NCBI GenBank assembly: GCA_028279345.1
Contig: JANQNY010000008.1
Span: forward strand, 1 to 64,000
Direction of reading: 5' to 3'
Source of the DNA: Geminicoccaceae bacterium
GTDB lineage: Bacteria; Pseudomonadota; Alphaproteobacteria; Geminicoccales; Geminicoccaceae
Length of the DNA: 64,000 bases
Within the stretch, counting starts at the first letter, position 1. Every line of letters begins with the position of its first letter. Under the pieces are notes generated by a model. That model was given only the letters and a program-made list of their open reading frames with translations. It was not told the DNA's origin and searched no databases. Positions 57,564 through 64,000 of this stretch are shown here, piece by piece. The position numbers and the translations under genes were made by a program.

Positions 57564-58103
57564 TCAGGGGCGCAGTTCGCTCGCGGTGAGCATCCTCGTG
57601 CCGCGGGCCATCGCGACGACGCCGGCGCGGCTCACCTCTTCCGGCTCGAGCAGCCTCAAGAAACTGTCGATGTCCTCGCTCGAGCCGGTCACCTCGAAGG
57701 TCAGCGTCTCGAGCGTGCGATCGATCAGCCGGGCACCCATGAAGTCGGCGACGCGTAGCGCATCGATCAGCCGCGCGCGATCGCCCACGACCTTGGCGAG
57801 CGCCATCTCGCGCTCGACGACCTGGCCTTCGGTGGTGAGGTCTGCAAGTTGCCGCACGGGCACCTGCTTCGCCAACAGCGCCTTGATCTGCTCGATGATC
57901 TGCTCGGTGCCGGAGGTCACGATGGTGATCCGCGACAGGTGCTCGGCGCGGTCCACCTCGGCGACGGTCAGGCTGTCGATGTTGTAGCCGCGGCCGGAGA
58001 AGAGACCGATCACGCGCGCCAACACGCCCGGCTCGTTGTCGACGAGAACCGCAATGGTGTGGCGCCGGGTCGTATCCTCGGCAATGCGTTGCTCGTAGAG
58101 CAC
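57564..58103 (-). CDS. ilvN: Acetolactate synthase small (regulatory) subunit
   Basis: 179 residues. N-terminal ACT domain: R-HTIAVLVDNEPGVLARVIGLFSGRGYNIDSLTV, then R-ITIVTSGTEQIIEQIKALLAK. The C-terminal half has G-ARLIDRTLETLTFEVTGSSEDIDSFLRLL. It carries valine feedback control. GTG 58103 is preferred since GGGAG lies 9 bases upstream and the ACT domain begins soon after; an ATG at 58139 would overlap ilvB by 20 bases. Sometimes called ilvH. Confidence 0.93.
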   Translation of the reverse strand: MLYEQRIAEDTTRRHTIAVLVDNEPGVLARVIGLFSGRGYNIDSLTVAEVDRAEHLSRITIVTSGTEQIIEQIKALLAKQVPVRQLADLTTEGQVVEREMALAKVVGDRARLIDALRVADFMGARLIDRTLETLTFEVTGSSEDIDSFLRLLEPEEVSRAGVVAMARGTRMLTASELRP

Positions 58104-58119
58104 CGGCGTCGGCTCCCGT

Positions 58120-59910
58120 TCAGACGAGCGGCATGCCATCCTCAGATCCCCGAACAGGTTCGTCCGGGTCCTCGGGCGACAGCATGATGTCGTTGTGGGC
58201 GGCACCGCCGGGGATCATGGGATAAACGTTCTCGGCACGATCCACGACGATGTCGCAAATGACCGGCCCGTCGACCGCCATCATCTCACGGATCACGTCG
58301 TCGAGCTCGTCGGGCGTCGTCGCCCGAAGCCCGACCGCGCCGAACGCTTCGGCGAGCTTCACGAAATCGGGCAGGCTGTCCATGTAGCTTTCGGCGTGCC
58401 GGTTGCCGTGGAAGAAGTCCTGCCACTGGCGCACCATGCCCATATAGCTGTTGTTGAGGATGAACGACTTCACCGGCAGCCGGTACTGCACCAGCGTCGA
58501 CATCTCCTGCATGTTCATCACCCACGACGCCTCGCCGGCGATGTCGATGACGAGGCCCCCTGGCCGCGCCAGCTGCACGCCCATCGCGGCGGGCAGCCCG
58601 TAGCCCATCGTCCCGAGGCCGCCCGACGTCATCCAGCGGAATGGGTCCTCGAACTTGAAGTGCTGGGCCGCCCACATCTGATGCTGGCCGACCTCGGTCG
58701 TGATGTAGACGTCCTCGTTCTTGGTCAGCTCGTAGAGCCGTTCGATGGCATGCTGCGGCTTGATCGAGGTCTCCGATTTCCGATAGCCGAGCGAGTTCCG
58801 CGACTGCCAGCCCCTGATCGTCTCCCACCAAGGGGCGATGCGCAGCGGGTCGGGCTGATGGCCGCGTTCACGCCAACGGGCGAGCATCGCCTTCAAGGCC
58901 TCGCCGCAGTCGGCGATGATCGGCAGCTGCACCTGGATGTTCTTGTTGATCGAGCTCGGGTCGATGTCGACGTGGATCTTGACGGAGTTCGGCGAGAAGC
59001 CGTCCAGGCGACCGGTCACGCGGTCATCGAAGCGCGCGCCGATGCAGATCATCAGATCGCATCCGTGCATCGCCATATTCGCTTCGTACGTACCGTGCAT
59101 GCCGAGCATGCCGATGAACAGGGGATCGCTCGCCGGAAAGGCGCCCAAGCCCATCAGCGTCTGGGTGATCGGATAGCCGGTTGCCCGCACGAGCGTGCGG
59201 AGGTCCTCGCAAGCCTCGGGACCGGCGTTGATCACCCCGCCGCCGACATAGAAGATCGGCCGGTGCGCACGCGCGATCAGGTCGACCGCCTGCTCGATGC
59301 GATCTGCGGCCGGCGTGCGCTTCGGCTGGTAGTGCCGGTGCGGCACGTCCTCGGGGGCGTGGTAGGGCGCCGGGCCGAGCGCTACGTCCTTGGGCAGATC
59401 GACGACTACGGGACCCGGCCGCCCGGAACGCGCGACGTGGAACGCCTCGTGGATCGTGCGCGCCAGATCCTCCGGGTCCTTCACGAGATAATTGTGCTTG
59501 GTGCAGGGCCGCGTGATGCCGACGGTGTCCGCCTCCTGGAAGGCGTCGTTGCCGATCATGTGGGTGGGCACCTGTCCCGTCAGCACGACGATCGGCACGC
59601 TGTCCATGAGCGCGTCGGTGAGGCCCGTTACCGTGTTCGTAGCGCCAGGCCCGGAGGTGACGAGCACCACCCCCACCTTGCCCGAGGTCCGCGCATAGCC
59701 TTCGGCGGCGTGCACGGCCCCCTGCTCGTGGCGGACCAGGATGTGCTGCAGATGGTTCTGCTTGAAGATGGCATCATAAAGCGGAAGCACCGCGCCACCC
59801 GGATAGCCGAAGACGTGCTCTACGCCCTGATCCACGAGCGCCCGGAGCACCACCTCGGCGCCGTTCAGTTTGGGGGTAACAGGCGGAGCGAGATCGGGCG
59901 CGTCGCTCAT
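58120..59910 (-). CDS. ilvB: Acetolactate synthase large subunit
   Basis: 596 residues. ThDP- and FAD-dependent first enzyme of branched-chain amino-acid synthesis. HVFGYPGGAVLPLYDA (N-terminal with the catalytic Glu in V-RHEQGAVHAAEGYAR), G-IGARFDDRVTGRL FAD-site and C-terminal T-MGYGLPAAMGVQLA with D-IAGEASW and NNSYMGMVRQW (GDG-like/ThDP Mg motif as GEA). Asp in the usual GDG is replaced: the motif reads I-AGEASWVMN. That is close to GDGSFQMN by position. ATG 59910 starts before the conserved region. A TGCTGC palindrome lies 63 bases upstream. Confidence 0.94.
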   Translation of the reverse strand: MSDAPDLAPPVTPKLNGAEVVLRALVDQGVEHVFGYPGGAVLPLYDAIFKQNHLQHILVRHEQGAVHAAEGYARTSGKVGVVLVTSGPGATNTVTGLTDALMDSVPIVVLTGQVPTHMIGNDAFQEADTVGITRPCTKHNYLVKDPEDLARTIHEAFHVARSGRPGPVVVDLPKDVALGPAPYHAPEDVPHRHYQPKRTPAADRIEQAVDLIARAHRPIFYVGGGVINAGPEACEDLRTLVRATGYPITQTLMGLGAFPASDPLFIGMLGMHGTYEANMAMHGCDLMICIGARFDDRVTGRLDGFSPNSVKIHVDIDPSSINKNIQVQLPIIADCGEALKAMLARWRERGHQPDPLRIAPWWETIRGWQSRNSLGYRKSETSIKPQHAIERLYELTKNEDVYITTEVGQHQMWAAQHFKFEDPFRWMTSGGLGTMGYGLPAAMGVQLARPGGLVIDIAGEASWVMNMQEMSTLVQYRLPVKSFILNNSYMGMVRQWQDFFHGNRHAESYMDSLPDFVKLAEAFGAVGLRATTPDELDDVIREMMAVDGPVICDIVVDRAENVYPMIPGGAAHNDIMLSPEDPDEPVRGSEDGMPLV

Positions 59911-59972
59911 GGCGCTCTCCGTTGGGCAGGCAGGCGTCGACCTGGTTGGTGGTGGCTTGGCATCATCGGCAC

Positions 59973-59987
59973 TGCTGCACTGCAGCA
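59973..59987. promoter_or_regulatory. TGCTGC-ACT-GCAGCA palindrome upstream of ilvB
   Basis: Same pattern (TGYTGC-N3-GCAGCA) as the three sites before the phasin genes. It is 63 bases upstream of the ilvB start, in a good place for a transcriptional operator. Chance occurrence is possible in a GC-rich genome. Confidence 0.4.
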
Positions 59988-60061
59988 CCGCGGGGACCGC
60001 AGGCTAGTCGTGCTCAACGGCGTTGGTCAACAGCGCACCTGCTATCGGCTTCCGTCCTTCG

Positions 60062-61006
60062 TCAGCCTGCGACATCGCCGCGCAGCACCCGTGCTGCCAG
60101 CTCCTCGCCGGGGGTGGCGATCGCTGCCAGTTCCCGCAGCCGATGGCGCAGCCAAGTGCGCTGACGTTTGGCGTAGCGGCGAACCTTCACGACAGTCGCT
60201 GCTCGAGCGGAATTGAGACTAAGGTCGCCATCGAGATAGGCGCCGAACTCCCGCACCCCGTCCGCCTTGGCGAGCGGCGACGTTGTCCAGTTGTCGCCGC
60301 GGCGCCAGGCCTCCAGCTCGTCGAGCGCCCCAGCCTCCAGCATCGAGTCCAAGCGCCGCTCAATCCGGGGGCGCACCCGCTCCGACTGCAGCGCGAGCGC
60401 CAACCCACCGCGGTAGGCCGGCAACGCCGGCGGGGTGCGGCTCGCCTCGAAGCTCACGATCGACCGACCGGTGAGTTCGAGCACCTCGGCCGCCCGCAAG
60501 AGCCGCTGCGGGTCCTGCGGCAAACCTCTTGCGGCGAGTTCGGGGTCGTCCTGGCCCAGCGCCTTGGCGAAGCGGTCGCGACCAAGGGTCTCCAGTCGTC
60601 CCGCCAGACGCTGACGTAGCGCCGGTGGTGTCCGCGGCACGTCCGGCAGGCCCCGTAGCAGCGCCTCGAGGTAGAACCCCGTGCCACCCACCACGACCGC
60701 GCGCCGAGGTTGAGCGAGGCAGACGGCGTCGACCGCCAACTCCAGCCAGTGCGCCACCGAGCATCGCTCTTCGTCGCCGAGCACGCCATAGAGCTCGTGC
60801 GGCACCCGCTCGCGATCTGCTTCGGTCGGCTGCGCGGTCAGGATCGGCAGGCTACGGTAGAGCTGGATGCTGTCGGCATTGACGATGACCCCGTTGCACC
60901 GTTCGGCGAGTGCCAGCGCGAGAGCCGACTTGCCGCTCGCGGTCGTCCCCGCGACGATGCAGAAGCCGCCTGGCTCGTCTACGCGAAGCAATCTGGAAAG
61001 CAGCAT
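60062..61006 (-). CDS. miaA: tRNA dimethylallyltransferase
   Basis: 314 residues. It adds the isopentenyl group to A37 of tRNAs reading UNN codons. P-loop V-AGTTASGKSALALALAE, N-ADSIQLYRSLPILTAQPT and G-GTGFYLEALLRGLP. The late region has K-VRRYAKRQRTWLRHRL. ATG 61006 is chosen: the frame upstream is a shadow of serB. This start codon shares two bases with the divergent serB ATG. No ribosome site is visible before it, so its message may be leaderless or nearly so. Confidence 0.92.
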   Translation of the reverse strand: MLLSRLLRVDEPGGFCIVAGTTASGKSALALALAERCNGVIVNADSIQLYRSLPILTAQPTEADRERVPHELYGVLGDEERCSVAHWLELAVDAVCLAQPRRAVVVGGTGFYLEALLRGLPDVPRTPPALRQRLAGRLETLGRDRFAKALGQDDPELAARGLPQDPQRLLRAAEVLELTGRSIVSFEASRTPPALPAYRGGLALALQSERVRPRIERRLDSMLEAGALDELEAWRRGDNWTTSPLAKADGVREFGAYLDGDLSLNSARAATVVKVRRYAKRQRTWLRHRLRELAAIATPGEELAARVLRGDVAG

Positions 61007-61892
61007 GGCCACTGTCGTCTGCCTGATCGCCAACCGCGCGACCATGCCGCTCACCGAGCACCTCGTCGAGCGGGCACGCCGGGCGCTGCCGGAGAGCGAG
61101 ATCGAGTGGCTCGCTCGCGAGGAGGCGTGCGAGCTCGGCCCGATCGAGATCGAGCCGGCCACGGCGCAACGCGCCGTGCGGAACGCGCTGGACGATGCCC
61201 CCGTCGACGTGTGCGCGCTCCCCTTCGAAGGGCGAAGGAAGCGACTGCTCCTTGCCGACATGGACAGCACGATCCTCCAGGTCGAGTGCATCGACGAACT
61301 CGCCGATGTTTTGGGGATCGGCGAACGAATCGCCGCGATCACCGAGCGGACCATGAATGGGGAGCTCGACTTCGCCCAAGCGCTCGCCGAGCGCGTCGCC
61401 CTGCTGGCAGGCCTCGGGGTGGCGCAGGTCGACGCGGTCGCGGAAACGCGCACGCCGCTCACACCCGGTGCTCGAACCCTGGTTCAGACCATGCGCGCGC
61501 ACGGCGCCCACACGGTGCTGGTTTCGGGCGGTTTCACTTTATTCACCGAGCGTGTTCGCGCGCGCGTCGGCTTCGATGCGGATGAGGCCAACACGCTCGA
61601 GATCGCCGACGGCCGGCTGACCGGCAAGGTCGTGCCGCCGGTGCTCGATCGGCATGCCAAGGCGCAGTCTCTGGCCCGGCATGCCACGGAACTCAGCCTG
61701 TCGTCCGACGCGACCCTAGCGCTGGGCGATGGCGCCAACGACATCGCCATGCTGCAGGCCGCCGGCATGGGCGTCGCCTTCCGCGCGCATCAAACGGTTC
61801 GCGCGGCGGTGCCGCTGCGGCTCGACGTGGCTGATCTGACCGGTGTCCTGTTTCTTCAAGGCTACCGCCGGGACGAGTTCGCCGCGGACTGA
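61005..61892 (+). CDS. serB: Phosphoserine phosphatase SerB
   Basis: 295 residues. It makes serine from phosphoserine. HAD motifs: L-LADMDSTILQ (DxDST), V-LVSGGFTLF, K-AQSLARHATELSLS and G-DGANDIAML. The N-terminal 80 residues (VVCLIANRATMPLTEHLVERARRAL) form an ACT-like domain. ATG 61005 has a GGAAAG site. It overlaps the 3' end of the convergent DUF2061 gene by about 31 bases and its ATG overlaps the divergent miaA ATG. Confidence 0.93.
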   Translation: MATVVCLIANRATMPLTEHLVERARRALPESEIEWLAREEACELGPIEIEPATAQRAVRNALDDAPVDVCALPFEGRRKRLLLADMDSTILQVECIDELADVLGIGERIAAITERTMNGELDFAQALAERVALLAGLGVAQVDAVAETRTPLTPGARTLVQTMRAHGAHTVLVSGGFTLFTERVRARVGFDADEANTLEIADGRLTGKVVPPVLDRHAKAQSLARHATELSLSSDATLALGDGANDIAMLQAAGMGVAFRAHQTVRAAVPLRLDVADLTGVLFLQGYRRDEFAAD

Positions 61893-62107
61893 GCATCGTC
61901 GAGATGGATGCGCCCCCAAGGGATGGCTAGCCACAGGCGCTCGTAGAAGACGTACGTCGTGAAGCCGATCGCCGCCAAGGAGAGCGACAAGCCGCCCGAC
62001 TGCGTGATCGAGCCCGTGAAGAACCACCCGAGCAGGAAGCTCACCAGCAGGCCGAGCAGTTGCCAGCCAATCGCTTTGGTCGCCGTGCGAAGCCGCGTTT
62101 CACCCAT
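61862..62107 (-). CDS. DUF2061 family membrane protein
   Basis: 81 residues with two membrane helices. T-KAIGWQLLGLLVSFLLGWFFTGSI and G-LSLSLAAIGFTTYVFYERLWLAI match the DUF2061 pattern (K-x-x-x-W-R/Q at the start and Y-x-x-H/Y-E-R-x-W at the end). Function is unknown. ATG 62107 starts the helix; a much longer upstream frame is antisense to the regulator gene. It converges on serB, overlapping by about 31 bases. Confidence 0.75.
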   Translation of the reverse strand: MGETRLRTATKAIGWQLLGLLVSFLLGWFFTGSITQSGGLSLSLAAIGFTTYVFYERLWLAIPWGRIHLDDAQSAANSSRR

Positions 62108-62203
62108 GGCAGCCCAAGGATACCGCCTCACGCGGTACCGCTCGATGCGGAGACTGCGCACAAAACTCGACAACAAGCTCGCGTTTAAAGCAGACTGTCG
62201 AGA

Positions 62204-63070
62204 ATGCACACAAACGTTGAAATCTCTCGAACTGCACGTGCTGCGCTGTTCCGTGACCGGTTGGGCGATGCGCTCGAAGCGAGCCGCGAGCCGGCTGCGC
62301 GCATCGCGCGCGACGCCGGCATCGACCGCTCGACCCTCGCTCAGCTCTTGGGAGCCCAGACGCCACGGCTGCCTGGGGGCCACGCGCTCGCGGGCTTGGC
62401 CAAGGCCCTCGGCGTGACGACCGACTGGCTGCTCGGGCTTGTCGACGCGCCACAGCCGGCGACTGCCATTATCGATGCGTCGGTCCAGATCACCGACGTT
62501 CCCTTCGCGCCGGCCGACCAGAACCTCCTGTCCTGGTTGGAGGAGGCTCGCGGCTACAAGATCCGCCACGTGCCCCTTTCGCTGCCGGCGCTGGTCAAGA
62601 CCGAAGCCGTGCTCCGGCACGAGTACGACGCCGCCGTCGGTCGGACCACCGAGCAGGCCATTGCCGACAGCGAGCGGCGACTTGCCTATGCACGCGAGGA
62701 CGGCACCAATTTCGAGGTGTGCATGCCTCGGCAGAGCGTCGAGGGCTTCGCGCGCGGCGAGCACATCTGGCGCAACCTCGACGCCGCCTCACGCCGAGCA
62801 CAACTCCGCCAGATGGCGACGCTTCTAGACGAGCTCTACCCCGGCGTGCGCGTGCACCTGTTCGACTTCCGGCACATTCACGCGGTGCCGCTTACGGTGT
62901 TTGGTCCGCTGCGCGCCGCGATCTACGCCGGGCAGAGCTATCTCGTGTTCAACTCCGCCCAACACGTTCAGGCCCTCGCTTGGCGCTTCGATCAGCTCAT
63001 CAGAGCAGCCGACGTTCAGGCCCACGAGGTGGCGGAGCACGCCGCCGCCTGGGCCGCCCGGGTACGCTGA
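62204..63070 (+). CDS. XRE-family transcription regulator
   Basis: 288 residues. HTH at about 17-65: R-DRLGDALEASREPAARIARDAGIDRSTLAQLLGAQTPRLPGGHALAGLAKALGVTTDWLLGL. The C-terminal 200 residues (S-WLEEARGYKIRHVPLSLPALVKTEAVLRHEYDAAVG...) have no recognised motif; an H-VPLTVFGPLRAAIYAGQSYLVF segment hints at a ligand or signal domain. The target is unknown. ATG 62204 lies 97 bases from the divergent DUF2061 gene, so it could control either neighbour. Confidence 0.8.
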   Translation: MHTNVEISRTARAALFRDRLGDALEASREPAARIARDAGIDRSTLAQLLGAQTPRLPGGHALAGLAKALGVTTDWLLGLVDAPQPATAIIDASVQITDVPFAPADQNLLSWLEEARGYKIRHVPLSLPALVKTEAVLRHEYDAAVGRTTEQAIADSERRLAYAREDGTNFEVCMPRQSVEGFARGEHIWRNLDAASRRAQLRQMATLLDELYPGVRVHLFDFRHIHAVPLTVFGPLRAAIYAGQSYLVFNSAQHVQALAWRFDQLIRAADVQAHEVAEHAAAWAARVR

Positions 63071-63083
63071 CCACTCTCGGTGG

Positions 63084-64000
63084 TCAGGCCCGAAAGCGGA
63101 CCACGACAAACCGCGGATCGCCCTGGCGTTCGACGAGCATCAATACCGACGCTTTGCCATCGCTCTGCGCCTGGTTGACTGCGGCGACCAGCTCGGGTGG
63201 CGAGCCCACCGGGTTCTGATCGATGTCGACGATCACGTCGCCCGCACGCAGCTGCTGGGCCTCGGCGGGCCCGCCCGGCTCGACGTCGATGATGACCAGG
63301 CCCTCGACATCAGCCGGCAGCTCCAGCGATTGGCGAAGCTCAGGGGTAACCGTCGCCACCGTGATACCCAAGCTGGTGATCTCGGCGCGCGTCAGGGAGG
63401 GCTCCTCCCCTTCTTCCCCGCCAGAGCTCAGGCGCGCCAGCTCTTCGTCGCTCGGCAGCTCGCCCAGGGTCACCTCGACCTCTTCGGTCTCGCCACGCCG
63501 CCAGAGCTCGACCCTGACCTCTTTGCCGATCTCGGTTTCCGCGACGATCCGCGGCAAACCGCGCATGCGTTCGATCTTCTTACCGTCGAAGCTGACAATC
63601 ACGTCGCCGGTGCGGATGTCGGATTCCGCGGCGGGGCCGCCGGGCGTCACGCTGGCGACCAGCGCACCTTCGGCATCAGGGAGGCCGAGGCTCTCGGCGA
63701 TCTCGTCGGTGACCGACTGGATGCGAACGCCGAGCCAGCCACGCGCCACCCGCCCCGATTCTCGGAGGGACGCGATGACCGGGCGCGCCAGATTGCTCGG
63801 GATGGCGAAGCCGATGCCCACATTCCCGCCGGAAGGCGAGAAGATGGCGGTGTTCACGCCAAAAACCTTGCCGTCCATCGTGAAGCTCGGGCCGCCCGAA
63901 TTGCCGCGATTGATGGCCGCGTCGACCTGCACGAAGTCGTCATAGGGTCCGGCGCGAATGTCGCGACCGCGCGCCGAAACGATGCCGGAGGTTACGGTCG
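63084..64000 (-). CDS. Do-like serine protease, DegP/HtrA family (partial)
   Basis: At least 305 residues; the 5' end (catalytic His and Asp) is beyond the window. The catalytic Ser is in I-NRGNSGGPSF (about 63905), with Y-DDFVQVDAA before it and N-VGIGFAIPSNLA after. Two PDZ domains follow: V-ARGWLGVRIQSV to I-GKEVRVELWR, and V-TPELRQSLELPADVEGLVI to Q-GDPRFVVVRFRA. It acts in periplasmic protein quality control. Distinguishing DegP, DegQ or MucD needs the missing part. Confidence 0.9.
   Translation of the reverse strand, partial: TVTSGIVSARGRDIRAGPYDDFVQVDAAINRGNSGGPSFTMDGKVFGVNTAIFSPSGGNVGIGFAIPSNLARPVIASLRESGRVARGWLGVRIQSVTDEIAESLGLPDAEGALVASVTPGGPAAESDIRTGDVIVSFDGKKIERMRGLPRIVAETEIGKEVRVELWRRGETEEVEVTLGELPSDEELARLSSGGEEGEEPSLTRAEITSLGITVATVTPELRQSLELPADVEGLVIIDVEPGGPAEAQQLRAGDVIVDIDQNPVGSPPELVAAVNQAQSDGKASVLMLVERQGDPRFVVVRFRA

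Noticed and set aside
58195-60216. 673-codon plus-strand frame over ilvB
   Set aside because: Antisense shadow of ilvB; no family motifs, and the minus strand holds the full enzyme.

Overview
This is a GC-rich Gram-negative chromosome segment with dense, overlapping operons. It most resembles an alphaproteobacterium of the Rhodospirillales/Geminicoccales type. The supporting signs are the serB-miaA-ilvBNC and gyrA-coaD-queA-tgt neighbourhoods, Kdo synthesis (kdsB), a membrane-anchored CycM-like cytochrome c, paired phasins and ETF-ubiquinone oxidoreductase. The lineage is inferred from gene content; no rRNA, tRNA or CRISPR array was seen.

Layout. 1-4.2 kb: tail of a class III aminotransferase, an isocitrate lyase/PEP mutase family enzyme, YceI, a decayed GMC oxidoreductase pseudogene, and two phasins with repeated TGYTGC-N3-GCAGCA operator-like palindromes. 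4.2-11.1 kb: sfsA, map, radC with an extra N-terminal module, a bile-acid/sodium symporter family protein, a MenA-like prenyltransferase, a thioesterase and a KefB/C-type antiporter. 11.2-14.0 kb: an isolated NACHT NTPase ending in pentapeptide repeats, the best defence-type candidate. 14.1-19.8 kb: a yejABEF-type peptide transporter operon. 19.9-32.4 kb: HisN-like phosphatase, cytochrome c, kdsB-pheA, a GNAT-nitrilase fusion, an ECF sigma factor, a DksA/TraR-type protein, prfC, a tyrosine phosphatase, a cysteine-poor hydrogenase-large-subunit relative, and tgt-queA-coaD. 32.4-40 kb: gyrA, a DNA glycosylase, a class II-like photolyase fused to a renalase-like flavin oxidoreductase, and ETF-QO.

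40.4-46.5 kb: a CBS-domain protein, a kynurenine-formamidase-like hydrolase and a complete branched-chain-type ABC importer. 46.6-50.7 kb: a VOC protein, a YHS-domain protein and a bufferin-type RiPP operon (BufA precursor, DUF692 MNIO oxidase BufB, BufC partner, DoxX protein, DUF302 protein). This is the most interesting system in the window: a secreted cysteine-rich peptide probably modified on cysteines and used in copper homeostasis. 50.7-53.1 kb: a small island with a transposase relic and a hipBA pair. 53.1-64 kb: rpe, glpK, a VPLPA-CTERM surface protein, ilvC-ilvN-ilvB, miaA and serB with start codons overlapping head to head, a DUF2061 protein, an XRE regulator and a truncated Do/HtrA protease.

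How the parts fit: most genes are housekeeping (branched-chain and aromatic amino acids, tRNA modification, translation release, CoA, DNA repair, peptide and amino-acid uptake). Accessory content is confined to the NACHT gene, the bufferin operon and the hipBA island.
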